From the NCBI RefSeq assembly GCF_000769405.2, contig NZ_CP053440.1, forward strand, positions 1 to 64,000: DNA of 64,000 nt. The letters are read 5' to 3'. A program made the position numbers and the translations under genes. Positions 26,720 to 36,044 of the stretch are shown here, one piece after another; within the stretch, counting starts at the first letter, position 1; each line of letters begins with the position of its first letter. The notes beneath the pieces are model-generated. The model did no database searches and was not told the origin of the DNA. It worked only from the letters and a program-made list of their open reading frames with translations. The DNA is from Rhizobium brockwellii. GTDB lineage: Bacteria > Pseudomonadota > Alphaproteobacteria > Rhizobiales > Rhizobiaceae.

Positions 26720-27661
26720 GTGTCGCACCCTTTCCAGGTTCTGGGCTTCGGCGCTCTGGCAATCGATGACATCATCTATGTCGATCGGGGGCTGACGGCC
26801 GGCAAGGGAAAAGTGACGAAGCGTGCCACGGACCATGGCGGCAACGTGGCGACGGCCCTTGTTGCCGTCGCTCGGCTCGGCGGTCAGGCCGGCTTCATCG
26901 GCTGGCTCGGTGATGAGCGGGCGGCCGACGTGGCGGGCAGTGAACTCGAGCGGGACGGCGTCGACATATCGCTGGCTCCCCGCCACGCTGATGCCGCGCC
27001 GATCCGCTCCGTGATCACGGTTGGTCCCGACGGCGACCGGTTCATCGCTTATGACGACGATGTGCTGCACGGCACGTCAGATGCGCTGCCCGACGACGTT
27101 CTGATGAAGGCCCCGGTACTGCTGATCGACGGCTATGCCACGCACTCCGAAAGTGTCGTAGCGCGCGCACGCGCTTTGGGCCTAGCCGTGGTTGCCGATA
27201 TCGAATGGACGGTCGGCGCCGCGACCGACCGGATCCTGGCTTTCGCCGACCACCTGGTGCTGCCGCTTGCCTTCGGGCGGGAGTACACCGGCGAGGGTGA
27301 TCCCACGATGATCCTGGACAAGCTCTGGTCCGCGGATCGATCCGCGGTTGTCCTGACTGATGGTGAACGAGGGACTTACCTCCGCCAGAAAGGCGATGCG
27401 ACCCGGTGGCATGTGCCGGCCTTTCAGGTTCAGGCAGTCGACACGACCGGCGCCGGGGATTGCTTTCACGGTGCCTACGCCCTTGCCCTCGCTAGGGGTG
27501 AGAGCCCGCTTGATTGCATTGCCTATGCCACAGCGGCTGCCGCCATTTCCGTGACCGCACGGGGAGGGCGCCGAGGCCTGCCAGATCACCTGATGTGCCT
27601 GGCATGGATGGCGGCGGAGGATGCGCCCGCGCCGCTCCCGATTCCCGGACGTCAAGAATGA
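26720..27661 (+). CDS. PfkB-family carbohydrate kinase
   Basis: A 313-residue ribokinase-type kinase. The N-terminal signature is LGFGALAIDDIIYVD and GGNVATALVAVARLGG, and the C-terminal DTTGAGDCFHGAYALA carries the catalytic aspartate. It starts at GTG 26720, three bases after the aldolase stop, with no clear ribosome site, so translation is probably coupled. The kinase would phosphorylate a keto-sugar before cleavage by the aldolase. Confidence 0.9.
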   Translation: MSHPFQVLGFGALAIDDIIYVDRGLTAGKGKVTKRATDHGGNVATALVAVARLGGQAGFIGWLGDERAADVAGSELERDGVDISLAPRHADAAPIRSVITVGPDGDRFIAYDDDVLHGTSDALPDDVLMKAPVLLIDGYATHSESVVARARALGLAVVADIEWTVGAATDRILAFADHLVLPLAFGREYTGEGDPTMILDKLWSADRSAVVLTDGERGTYLRQKGDATRWHVPAFQVQAVDTTGAGDCFHGAYALALARGESPLDCIAYATAAAAISVTARGGRRGLPDHLMCLAWMAAEDAPAPLPIPGRQE

Positions 27662-27989
27662 GCGCGGGCGGCGATGGGTGCCGGCTCCGGTCGACCGCCC
27701 CAACAGAGCCTCACGGGTGACGTGTCATTGAATCGCATTCAAACAGCTGTGACTTCGACCGTAAAAGTTACGCGCGATAAAAAATATAATTCCGCAATTG
27801 ATTTTTAATTTATCGGAAAATATCTATATTTTTCAAATATATATTAAGAGATGTTGGTGATCTATGGCCGGCTATCCTCGATTCTTTTATTGACTTTGAC
27901 GCTCAGTCCTGAGCTTTCTTGTCGAAAGGATCGGAGACGGCGGGGAGCCGTTTGAAGATGTGATCCGGACTGGTACGGGAGGACGAGAC
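27662..27989. promoter_or_regulatory. AT-rich promoter region before the lone ABC ATPase
   Basis: A 328-bp gap without a supported gene. The part 27775-27860 is strikingly AT-rich (long A/T runs such as AAAAAATATAATT and ATATATATTAAG) compared with the GC-rich surroundings. It likely drives the 27990-33675 operon and may be a binding site for a bending or silencing protein. No clean palindrome was found. Confidence 0.5.
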
Positions 27990-29135
27990 GTGGCTGTGGT
28001 TGTACTCGACAAAATCTGCAAGACCTATGGAAACAGCTACCATGCGATCAAGGATCTGAGCCTGACGATCCATGATGGCGAGTTTCTGATTCTGGTCGGG
28101 CCGTCCGGATGTGGAAAATCGACCGCTCTGCGCATGATTGCCGGGCTTGAGGAAATCAGCAGCGGAACATTGAGCATCGGCGGTCAGGACGTCGTGGATC
28201 TCGCGCCCAAGGACCGGGACATTGCCATGGTCTTTCAGAGCTATGCGCTTTATCCGCACATGACCGTCTTCGACAACATCGCCTTTTCAATGAAGCTGGC
28301 CGGAAAGAACAAAGCCGAACGCACCAAGCGCGTGCACGAGATCGCCAAGATCCTGCAGCTGGAACCCTTGCTGGGCAACAAACCCGCACAGCTTTCCGGC
28401 GGCCAGCGCCAGCGCGTTGCGATGGGCCGCGCCATGGTCCGCGAGCCCGCGGCATTCCTCATGGACGAACCGCTCTCGAACCTTGATGCGAAGCTGCGTG
28501 TTCAGATGCGGGCCGAGATCGCCAGCCTGCAGAGACAGCTGGGCGTGACGACGATCTACGTCACGCACGACCAGACCGAAGCGCTGACCATGGGCGATCG
28601 AGTCGCGGTGCTGAAGGGCGGTGTGCTTCAGCAGGTGGATACGCCCAAGGCTCTGTATCACCGCCCGGTCAATGCGTTTGTCGCCGGCTTTATCGGTTCG
28701 CCGTCGATGAACCTTTTCGAAGGGCGTCTGGCGGGCGGACGGATCCATCTGCCGGGCTTCTCGATTCCCTTGTCCGGCGGCGCCTTCGAGCGCGCTCCCG
28801 GTCTATCTGCTTTCGAGGGAAGGGACGTGATCTTTGGGGTCAGGCCCGAGGACCTCTACGACAGCCGGTTGCCGTCAGGAGCCTCCCATCCGACGATCCC
28901 GGTTGTCGTGAAATCGATCGAGGAGCTTGGCTCCGAGCTGATCGTGCATTTGAAGATCGACGCGGTCCGCATCGACTCGGGCGACCCCGATGCCGTCGAG
29001 GACCTGAGCGGGGCCGCCAATGCAGTCGCGCGGTTCGAAGCGGTCAGCGCGGTCGAGACAGGCCAATCGATCGATCTGGCCATCGACCCGGCGAAACTGC
29101 ACTTTTTCCACCCTCAAACGCATATGGCGCTGTGA
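27990..29135 (+). CDS. CUT1-type sugar ABC ATP-binding protein (MsmK/UgpC-like)
   Basis: A 381-residue sugar importer ATPase. Walker A is GPSGCGKST, the signature LSGGQRQR, Walker [15 protein letters not shown], and the C-terminal domain starts with FGVRPEDLY. GTG 27990 is preferred because GGGAGG lies at 27977-27982; an upstream GTG at 27960 lacks such a site. No permease or binding-protein genes adjoin it. The importer at 16871-19995, at the other end of this locus, lacks an ATPase, so the two probably work together. Confidence 0.9.
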   Translation: MAVVVLDKICKTYGNSYHAIKDLSLTIHDGEFLILVGPSGCGKSTALRMIAGLEEISSGTLSIGGQDVVDLAPKDRDIAMVFQSYALYPHMTVFDNIAFSMKLAGKNKAERTKRVHEIAKILQLEPLLGNKPAQLSGGQRQRVAMGRAMVREPAAFLMDEPLSNLDAKLRVQMRAEIASLQRQLGVTTIYVTHDQTEALTMGDRVAVLKGGVLQQVDTPKALYHRPVNAFVAGFIGSPSMNLFEGRLAGGRIHLPGFSIPLSGGAFERAPGLSAFEGRDVIFGVRPEDLYDSRLPSGASHPTIPVVVKSIEELGSELIVHLKIDAVRIDSGDPDAVEDLSGAANAVARFEAVSAVETGQSIDLAIDPAKLHFFHPQTHMAL

Positions 29136-29270
29136 CGTGACGAGGGAGAGCCGGCGCGCGCTGCTGGCAGTCCGGCCAGAAGCCGTCGGCGACGTTCGAT
29201 GTCTTGAAAGCATTCCGTCCGACGCCGAAACCAGCGTTCAACTTCAGTATCCGACTTAAAGGGCTTATCG

Positions 29271-30347
29271 ATGCCAGCAAAACAGGAACGACGTCTCCGC
29301 ATCGGCGTATTGGGAGCGGGCCAGATTGCCCAGGCCGCGCATTTCGAGAGCTGCACGAAGGCAGCCAATGCCGACCTCTATGCGATTTGCGACGTTGCCG
29401 AAGATCTCCGCGAACGTATGGCCATCACCCATGGGGCGGAAAAAACCTATGACGACTACGATAAGATGCTGGCCGATCCCGACCTCGATGCCGTGGTCAT
29501 CGCGACCGCCGATGCCTTTCATGTCCCGGCTTCCATTCGCGCCCTTCAGGCAGGCAAACATGTCCTCTGCGAAAAACCCGTCGGTGTCACCATCGAGGAA
29601 TGCCTTGAACTGAAGGCTGTGGTCGACACGTCGGGAAAGGTGTTTCAGGTCGGGCATATGAAGCGTTTCGACGCGGGGCTGCAGGCTGCCAAATCCTTCA
29701 TCCGCGATGAAATGGGCGAGATGGTTGCTCTGAAAGCATGGTATTGCGACAGCACGCATCGCTATCCGATGACCGATGCGGTCCAGCCGCTGATCGTCAC
29801 CAGCGCCAATGCGCGAAAACCCTCCGCCAATCCGAAAGCCGACCTGCGGCGTTACTACATGCTTGCGCACGGTTGCCATCTGATCGACACGGCACGGTAT
29901 TTCGCCGGCGACATCGTCTCCGTCAACGCTCGCCTGTCCGAGCGCGCCGGTATCTGGTGCTGGTTCGTGGACGTGGAATTTGCCTCCGGCACGCTGGGCC
30001 ATCTCGATCTTACCGTCCAGGTGCGCATGGACTGGCACGAAGGCTTCCAGATCTACGGCAAGAACGGCAGCATTTTGGGCAAGACCTATAACCCATGGTA
30101 CTACAAGACCAGCGAGGTGGACATTTTCCGGGAAGCGGACGGCGCGACCTATCGCGTCCTCGGTGCCGACGGCCATTTCTATCGTCGTCAGGTCGAAGGC
30201 TTCGCCCGCACCATTCTGGATGGCGCCGTGATGGAAGGCGCCGACATCGATGATGGCCTGGCATCCGTCCGGGCCATGGTCGCCGTCGCGCGTTCCGCCG
30301 AAAGCGGCAAGGCGGTTGCGCTGTCCGACGTCACGGGTGGCGTGTGA
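29271..30347 (+). CDS. Gfo/Idh/MocA-family oxidoreductase
   Basis: A 358-residue NAD(P)-dependent sugar dehydrogenase-type protein. The Rossmann motif is GVLGAGQIAQAAHFES, the signature VLCEKPVGVTIEECL (catalytic-region Lys), and the later motif AHGCHLIDTARYFAGD contains the usual active-site His. It follows the ATPase by 135 nt and overlaps the next gene. It is clearly different from the 22556 family member, so two successive oxidation or reduction steps are likely. Confidence 0.9.
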   Translation: MPAKQERRLRIGVLGAGQIAQAAHFESCTKAANADLYAICDVAEDLRERMAITHGAEKTYDDYDKMLADPDLDAVVIATADAFHVPASIRALQAGKHVLCEKPVGVTIEECLELKAVVDTSGKVFQVGHMKRFDAGLQAAKSFIRDEMGEMVALKAWYCDSTHRYPMTDAVQPLIVTSANARKPSANPKADLRRYYMLAHGCHLIDTARYFAGDIVSVNARLSERAGIWCWFVDVEFASGTLGHLDLTVQVRMDWHEGFQIYGKNGSILGKTYNPWYYKTSEVDIFREADGATYRVLGADGHFYRRQVEGFARTILDGAVMEGADIDDGLASVRAMVAVARSAESGKAVALSDVTGGV

Positions 30348-31192
30348 TGAAGCTCGGCATCTTCGCAAAGACCTTCGAGGGAACGGAACCCGCAACCGTT
30401 CTCAATGCGGTCGCCGCAGCCGGGTTCACCTGCGCCCAATATAATATGGCCTGCTCGGGCCTTGCGCCGATGCCGGAGACGATTACCGAAGCCCAGGCCC
30501 GCGCAGTCGGCGAAGCGGCGCTGAGCAGCGGCGTCGAAATCGTCGCAGTTTCCGGCACCTTCAACATGATCCATCCGGATCCCGCCGTTCGCGAGGCCGG
30601 ACTTCGCAGACTGGCAACGCTGGCCGATCGCTGCGCCGGCATGTCGAGCGCACTGATCACGCTCTGCACCGGCACGCGCGACCCCATCGACCAGTGGAAG
30701 GCGCATGCCGACAACGACACGCCGGAGGCCTGGCGGGATCTCCTCGAGGCCATGGGGACGGCCATTGAGATCGCTGAGCGCTACAATGTCGATCTCGGCA
30801 TCGAGCCCGAGCTTGCCAATGTCGTCAACTCGGCCGAGAAAGCCTATCGGCTGATCGCGGCACTGAAGAGCCCCCGCATCAAGGTCGTGCTCGATCCGGC
30901 CAATCTCTTCGAGGTCGCGACGCTGGATGAGCAGCGGAACATTGTCTCTTCCGCTATCGACCTCCTGGCCGATCGGATTGTCATGGCGCATGCGAAAGAT
31001 CGCAATCCGGACGGACGGTTTGCGACCGCCGGCAAAGGTGTGCTCGACTACGCGCATTATCTCGGCCGTCTCAAGGCGATCGGCTTCGAGGGCAGTCTCG
31101 TGACACATGGTCTTTCGGCTTCGGAGGCGGCCGGTGCGGCGACCTTCCTGAAGAGCAGTCTCAGCGGCGAAGCTGCGGGGGCAGGAAGATGA
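30347..31192 (+). CDS. Sugar phosphate isomerase/epimerase family TIM barrel
   Basis: A 281-residue AP-endonuclease-2-type barrel. Metal-binding candidates appear in order in GIEPELANV, VVLDPANLFE and MAHAKDRN. The C-terminal position that often supplies a glutamate reads LVTHGL here, which I believe some relatives share. ATG 30347 overlaps the preceding stop, and the gene ends in an ATGA overlap with the hydrolase gene. It is a second barrel of the same class as the 23984 product, so the pathway probably has two isomerase or eliminase steps. Confidence 0.85.
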   Translation: MKLGIFAKTFEGTEPATVLNAVAAAGFTCAQYNMACSGLAPMPETITEAQARAVGEAALSSGVEIVAVSGTFNMIHPDPAVREAGLRRLATLADRCAGMSSALITLCTGTRDPIDQWKAHADNDTPEAWRDLLEAMGTAIEIAERYNVDLGIEPELANVVNSAEKAYRLIAALKSPRIKVVLDPANLFEVATLDEQRNIVSSAIDLLADRIVMAHAKDRNPDGRFATAGKGVLDYAHYLGRLKAIGFEGSLVTHGLSASEAAGAATFLKSSLSGEAAGAGR

Positions 31193-31998
31193 GACGGGCT
31201 CAACCGTTCGAAACCAGCGATGGGACCATTCTCAATGTCGATATGGCGGGCGAGGGCGCGTCCGTCATATTCCAGCATGGCTTATGCGGCGACGCGACGC
31301 AGACCGATGAGGTCTTTCCGCTCGAAGCGGGTTTTCGCCGGGTTACGATCGAAGCGCGCGGCCACGGCCATTCCCAAGCCGGCGATCCGGAGCAACTGTC
31401 GATCGCGACCTTCTGCGATGATATCGCCGCCTATATCGAAAAAAACCTTACGCCGCCGATCGTGATCGGCGGCGTCTCGATGGGCGCGGCGATCGCTTTA
31501 CGTCTGGCGGTCAAGCGACCGGATCTCGTCAAGGCTCTGATCATCGCAAGGCCCGCCTGGCTGACGGCATCCACGCCGGAGAATATGGCACCCAACGCCG
31601 AAGTCGGGCGGCTTTTGAAAACTCTGCCGCCGGATGACGCAAAGACCGCGTTCCTTGCAGGGCCGGTGGGCGCGCGGCTCGCCGCCGAGGCGCCGGACAA
31701 TTTGGCCTCGCTTGCCGGTTTTTTCTCCCGCACGCCTTTGGATGTGACCGCCGAACTGCTCACCAGGATTTCTAATGACGGTCCTGATGTGACCGACGAG
31801 GACGTCGGCAATCTCACCGTACCGACGCTGGTTATCGGCCATGATCGGGACAGCATTCATCCTCTCAGCTATGCGCGTGCTCTTGCCGAACGGATCGCCG
31901 GCGCGCGTTTCGTGCAGATCACGCCGAAGACCGAGAGCCGCCCGCGATACGTCGCCGACTTCCGGCTTGCCATGGGCCATTTTCTGAAGGAGCTCTGA
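31189..31998 (+). CDS. Alpha/beta hydrolase
   Basis: A 269-residue cytoplasmic hydrolase of the classic alpha/beta fold. The oxyanion region is FQHGLCGDATQ, the nucleophile elbow GGVSMGAAIALRLA (Ser in GVSMG), and an acid is likely in VIGHDRDSIHP. It overlaps the barrel gene by ATGA and is followed by the epimerase homologue after 4 nt. Together with the esterase at 21624 it gives the locus two unrelated hydrolases, pointing to an ester or lactone substrate or intermediate. Confidence 0.85.
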   Translation: MRRAQPFETSDGTILNVDMAGEGASVIFQHGLCGDATQTDEVFPLEAGFRRVTIEARGHGHSQAGDPEQLSIATFCDDIAAYIEKNLTPPIVIGGVSMGAAIALRLAVKRPDLVKALIIARPAWLTASTPENMAPNAEVGRLLKTLPPDDAKTAFLAGPVGARLAAEAPDNLASLAGFFSRTPLDVTAELLTRISNDGPDVTDEDVGNLTVPTLVIGHDRDSIHPLSYARALAERIAGARFVQITPKTESRPRYVADFRLAMGHFLKEL

Positions 31999-32002
31999 AA
32001 CA

Positions 32003-32704
32003 ATGACGACCCCCTCCAAGTCCTGGATCACCGATCTTCCAAAGGATCGCCTGATTGCCGAATTCTCGGTCTGGTCGGCCGATCTCGTACGTCTGGCGGA
32101 TGATCTGGCGCGTGTCGATCCTTACGTCGACATTCTCCACATCGATGTCGCCGATGGCCATTTCGCGCCGGCCATGTTGTTTTTCCCTGATCTTGTTGCC
32201 GGCGTGCGCAAAGTGTCCTCGCGCCCGATCCATGTTCACCTGATGGTTGCCGACAGCATCCTTCTGTCGCAGATCGAGCAGTTCGCCGATGCGGGCAGCG
32301 ACCTGATCAGTCTTCACGTTGAAAACGAAAGCGTCGCCGCCGAAGCTCTCGATCTTCTCGATCGCCGCGGTGTCGCAGCCGGCATGGTGCTCAAGGTCGA
32401 CACCCCTGTCGAACGCGTCGAGAAATATGCTTCCCGGCTGCGCTTTGTGACGCTGCTCGGCACGGCGATCGGCGTGAAGGGCCAGGGTCTCGACGAAAAA
32501 GCCGGAGCGCGGCTTCAACAAGCTAAGCAAATCATCGCCGGTTGCGGTGCGGCGCATCGGATCGTGCTGGCGGCCGACGGCGGTATTCGCGAGCACACCG
32601 TGCCGCTTCTGCGCCAGTCGGGTGCGGAAACGGTGGTCTTCGGTTCGCTGGCTTTCAATGCGCCATCGCTCGACGAGCGGATGGCATGGGTGCGCGCACT
32701 CTAA
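32003..32704 (+). CDS. Ribulose-phosphate 3-epimerase family protein
   Basis: A 233-residue (beta/alpha)8 barrel of the RPE family. The metal and catalytic motif is LHIDVADGHFAPAM; then PIHVHLMV and the phosphate-binding loop VLAADGGIREH. Usual RPEs read MDG.FVPN and PxDxHLM, so this is a divergent paralogue, probably acting on a sugar phosphate other than ribulose-5-phosphate. It sits between hydrolase and ROK kinase genes. Confidence 0.83.
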   Translation: MTTPSKSWITDLPKDRLIAEFSVWSADLVRLADDLARVDPYVDILHIDVADGHFAPAMLFFPDLVAGVRKVSSRPIHVHLMVADSILLSQIEQFADAGSDLISLHVENESVAAEALDLLDRRGVAAGMVLKVDTPVERVEKYASRLRFVTLLGTAIGVKGQGLDEKAGARLQQAKQIIAGCGAAHRIVLAADGGIREHTVPLLRQSGAETVVFGSLAFNAPSLDERMAWVRAL

Positions 32705-32718
32705 CTCATGGTCTTCAC

Positions 32719-33675
32719 ATGCAGCAGGTTGCCATTGGAATCGACCTCGGTGGGACGCAGGTGCGCGCTGCCCTCGTCGACGAGCAGGGCAGCATCCTGG
32801 CGCGCGCAGCCGAACCGACGGATGCGCTGGCAGGCCCCGACCGCGTTCTCGCCCAAATCTGCGGCCTGACCGATGGACTGCTTGCAGCATCGAACCCCGC
32901 TTCGGTGGTGGGCGTCGGCGTATCCGCTCCAGGCCCGCTCGATACGGTCGCCGGTGTCGCTTCGAATATCCCGACCCTATCCGGCTTTGTCGACTTTCCG
33001 CTGAAGGCGGAGTTGCAGAAGCGGTTTCCGTTTCCGGTCGACCTCGAGAACGATGCGATTGCCGCTGCCATCGGCGAGTGGCAGTTCGGAGCCGGCAAGG
33101 GGCTCGATAATCTGGTCTATGTCACGGTGAGCACCGGCATTGGCGGTGGCGTTGTGTCGGATGGTCGCGTCGTGCGCGGCCGCAAGGGCATGGCAGCCCA
33201 TGTCGGGCACATGTCGGTCGTGCCGAACGGAGAACTTTGTCCCTGCGGCAACAGGGGCTGTTTCGAGGCCTACGGATCCGGAACGGCTTTTGCGCAACGC
33301 GCCCAAATGAGAGCGATGGAATCGAGCGGGACGACGATCGGCAGCGATGGCGGCACCATCGACAGCCGCAGCGTTTTTGCCGCCGCCAGAAACGGCGATC
33401 GTCTGGCAAATCAACTGATTGACGAGGAAGCGGAAATTCTCGGCCGCGGCTTCACCAGCCTGATCCATATCTTCAGTCCCGATATCATCGTAATGGGAGG
33501 CGGGCTTTCCCACGAGTTCGACCGGCTCCAACCCGGCATTCAAGGCTACATCACGCAATGGGCAATGCCGGCATTCAAGGATGTCAGGGTAATGCTGGCG
33601 GCGTTGGACCAGAACTCGGGCCTCGTCGGCGCAGCGGCTCTGGCGTTTCTGACAGGGAAGGGCGTTCGGACCTGA
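32719..33675 (+). CDS. ROK-family sugar kinase
   Basis: A 318-residue ROK protein without a DNA-binding domain, hence a kinase rather than a repressor. The ATP-binding motif is GIDLGGTQVRAALVD, the catalytic aspartate lies in LENDAIAAAIGEW, and the ROK zinc signature is CPCGNRGCFEAYGSG. ATG 32719 is 14 nt after the previous stop with no clear ribosome site. As the last gene of the operon it probably phosphorylates a hexose released by the upstream enzymes. Confidence 0.9.
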   Translation: MQQVAIGIDLGGTQVRAALVDEQGSILARAAEPTDALAGPDRVLAQICGLTDGLLAASNPASVVGVGVSAPGPLDTVAGVASNIPTLSGFVDFPLKAELQKRFPFPVDLENDAIAAAIGEWQFGAGKGLDNLVYVTVSTGIGGGVVSDGRVVRGRKGMAAHVGHMSVVPNGELCPCGNRGCFEAYGSGTAFAQRAQMRAMESSGTTIGSDGGTIDSRSVFAAARNGDRLANQLIDEEAEILGRGFTSLIHIFSPDIIVMGGGLSHEFDRLQPGIQGYITQWAMPAFKDVRVMLAALDQNSGLVGAAALAFLTGKGVRT

Positions 33676-33702
33676 TCCAGACCCTCGAGGCGACAGGCTT
33701 CG

Positions 33703-34098
33703 TCAAATGCGCCGGTTCAGCTCGTCCTCGCTGATCCCAAAGTGGTCGAGAATGATGCCGACGTTTCGACGATGAGATTTGAAATAGACGTCGAAGAGAT
33801 CGCCAAGCAGCGGAACCGTTCCGCCGGCGGCGTCGATGCCGAGATTGACGGCCATGCGGGCGAGTTTGTGGGTGGGAATGCCGAGACGTCTTGCCTCATC
33901 GATGATGAAAAGACCGATGAGGGATCCGGCAATGTCGCCGATGGCGGGGATGAGGCCGAGAACCGAATCCGCACCGATACGCACGCCGATGACAGGCAGT
34001 CTGACCGCGGTATCCATCAGGCGCGCTATGCCGACGGCGCGCCGAATTCTTCCGAGTTCGATGGACGTCAGGTGTTTCGTGCTGGCGGAGGCTGGCAT
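33703..34098 (-). CDS. DUF4112 membrane-associated protein
   Basis: A 131-residue DUF4112 protein. It is glycine-rich with hydrophobic helices; PVIGVRIGADSVLGLIPAIGD and GGTVPLLGDLFDVYFKSHRRN are the family hallmarks. The function of the family is unknown to me. It converges on the ROK gene and lies between the catabolic locus and the motility island with no clear link to either. Confidence 0.8.
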   Translation of the reverse strand: MPASASTKHLTSIELGRIRRAVGIARLMDTAVRLPVIGVRIGADSVLGLIPAIGDIAGSLIGLFIIDEARRLGIPTHKLARMAVNLGIDAAGGTVPLLGDLFDVYFKSHRRNVGIILDHFGISEDELNRRI

Positions 34099-34226
34099 CA
34101 GCGACCTTTTGGCGCGAACGGTCGCGTCGTCTTCGAAAGCTTTGCGCCATCATGATTTTCCATGGCCGTGAAACGCCGCAGACCGAAGAAGGTTCACCTG
34201 TGGAGTGGTAGGAAGCCGCTGACGCG

Positions 34227-36044
34227 TCAAGCAGCTTTCTGCGGTCTGGACGTGCTGGCTCCAGCATCGACCTGAAAGCGGTTGACGACTCCCTCCAACG
34301 TCTGCGTCTGGCTGCCGAGCGCCCGGCAGGCCGAGGCGGTTTCGACGGCCATGGCCGCGTTGCGTTGGGTGACCTGATCCAGGGCGTTGACGGAGGCATT
34401 GATCTCGCCGATTGCTACCGCCTGTTCGGACGACACCGAAACGATGCGGGCGATCAGGCCGGCAACCTGCTTGACCTGTCCTTCGATTTCCAGCAGCGCC
34501 TTACCGGTGCGGTTGACGAGGTCCACACCGGTGGAGACCTGGGCAGAGGAGGTGGAGATCAGAGCTCTGATCTCCTTGGCGGCGTTGGCCGAGCGCATGG
34601 CAAGTTCGCGTACTTCCTGTGCGACAACGGCAAAACCCTTGCCTGCTTCGCCGGCGCGCGCTGCTTCAACCCCGGCATTGAGCGCCAGAAGATTGGTCTG
34701 GAAGGCGATTTCATCGATGACATTGACGATGGCGCCAATCTGGGAGGACGAGCCTTCGATCCTTTCCATGGCGGCGATGGCTTCGCGAACGACGGCTGCC
34801 GAATGTTCGGCGCTGGTGCGGGTCTCGGCCATCATGCCTGTCGCCCTGCCGGCATGGTCGGAGGCGTCTTTGGCCTTAATATTCATTTCATCGAGCGCGG
34901 CTGTCGCCTCTTCGAGCATCGCGGCCTGCTGTTCGGTGCGCGACGCAAGACTGTCGGCTGCATCGGTGATGCCGGCCGAGGAGCTGCCCACTTGCTTGGA
35001 GGTCTGGGCGATCTCCGCCATCGAAGCGCAAAGCGCGTCCATACTGTCGTTGAACTTCGCGCGCAAAGTCTCGTAGGCAGCGGCGAAGGGTGTCTTGATC
35101 CGGCAATCGAGATTGCCGGTCGATAGCTGTTCCAGGCCGTAGGTCAGCTGATCGATCACCGCTTCGCGGATCTGTTCCTCGGCGGCCTTTTCGGCCAGCT
35201 GGCTGCGTTCACGCTCGAATTCCGCATCGCGAAGTGCGGTCTCACGCTTCTGTGCGTCCTGCCGCTCAAGTGCGTTGCGGCGGAATACCGCGACGGCGTT
35301 GGACATGGCGCCGATCTCGTCGGACCGGTTGGCATAGGGAACGTCGGTCGAAAAATCGCCTTCGGCAAGATTGCCCATATAGGCCTTCATGCCATCGAGC
35401 GGCACGATCGCCCGGCGTCGCAGGAGATAAAGCCCCACCAGCAGCAGCGCGAACGATCCGAAGCCTGCAGCACCCGCATAGATCGTCCAGGTGACGATCT
35501 CCGAGGCCGCATTGCGCTCCTCGCCCTTCAGGAAGGCGTCGGAATTGGCAACGAGTTTCTCGACCGCGTCCTGGTGCGAATGAAAGGCGACGCGCAACTG
35601 CTCGATCGCATCATGCGCCTTGTCTTCGTCCTTGGCATTCAGGGCCGGGATGATCTCACGGTTCATCACTCCCCAGAATGCATCGCCTTTGGCGATGACA
35701 TCGTTTTCAAGCTCGTCCTTCAAAGCCTGCGGCAGCCGGGTGGTTTTCCAATAGGCGCGGCGGTCGTCGTAAGCGGCCTTGAGATTTGCGATCTTGGCAA
35801 GATTGGTTTCTGTGAGCTCTGGAAATTTGCTCGCTTCGAAGGACAGCATGTAGGATTCCACCACAAACAGTGGCGGTGGCAGAATATCGGCGATCAGATC
35901 CTTGCCGTAGACGACCTGTTCGTACACCGGCCCGTTGACTTTCAGCCGTTCGAGCGCCGATTGCTGCAACCCGATCGACATGAAAAGGCCTGCCGAAACG
36001 GCGACACCGAACGCAACCAGACTGCGGGCAATGGTGAATGCCAA
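34227..36044 (-). CDS. Methyl-accepting chemotaxis protein (membrane)
   Basis: A transmembrane chemoreceptor of about 605 residues. TTG 36044 is proposed as start because GGGAG lies 7 nt upstream and it places the first membrane helix ([21 protein letters not shown]) at the N-terminus; longer readings have an unlikely leader. A helical periplasmic domain (about 30-175) precedes the second membrane segment (about 180-205). HAMP, a second HAMP-like segment and the signalling domain follow, with the conserved hairpin [20 protein letters not shown]. No C-terminal CheR-binding pentapeptide is present. The ligand is unknown. Confidence 0.9.
   Translation of the reverse strand: MAFTIARSLVAFGVAVSAGLFMSIGLQQSALERLKVNGPVYEQVVYGKDLIADILPPPLFVVESYMLSFEASKFPELTETNLAKIANLKAAYDDRRAYWKTTRLPQALKDELENDVIAKGDAFWGVMNREIIPALNAKDEDKAHDAIEQLRVAFHSHQDAVEKLVANSDAFLKGEERNAASEIVTWTIYAGAAGFGSFALLLVGLYLLRRRAIVPLDGMKAYMGNLAEGDFSTDVPYANRSDEIGAMSNAVAVFRRNALERQDAQKRETALRDAEFERERSQLAEKAAEEQIREAVIDQLTYGLEQLSTGNLDCRIKTPFAAAYETLRAKFNDSMDALCASMAEIAQTSKQVGSSSAGITDAADSLASRTEQQAAMLEEATAALDEMNIKAKDASDHAGRATGMMAETRTSAEHSAAVVREAIAAMERIEGSSSQIGAIVNVIDEIAFQTNLLALNAGVEAARAGEAGKGFAVVAQEVRELAMRSANAAKEIRALISTSSAQVSTGVDLVNRTGKALLEIEGQVKQVAGLIARIVSVSSEQAVAIGEINASVNALDQVTQRNAAMAVETASACRALGSQTQTLEGVVNRFQVDAGASTSRPQKAA

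Noticed and set aside
24895..27661. DeoR-aldolase-PfkB set as a sulfoquinovose (yihW-yihT-yihV-like) pathway
   Set aside because: The gene types are similar, but no sulfoquinovosidase, isomerase or SLA reductase is present, and the aldolase resembles the LsrF/FbaB group.
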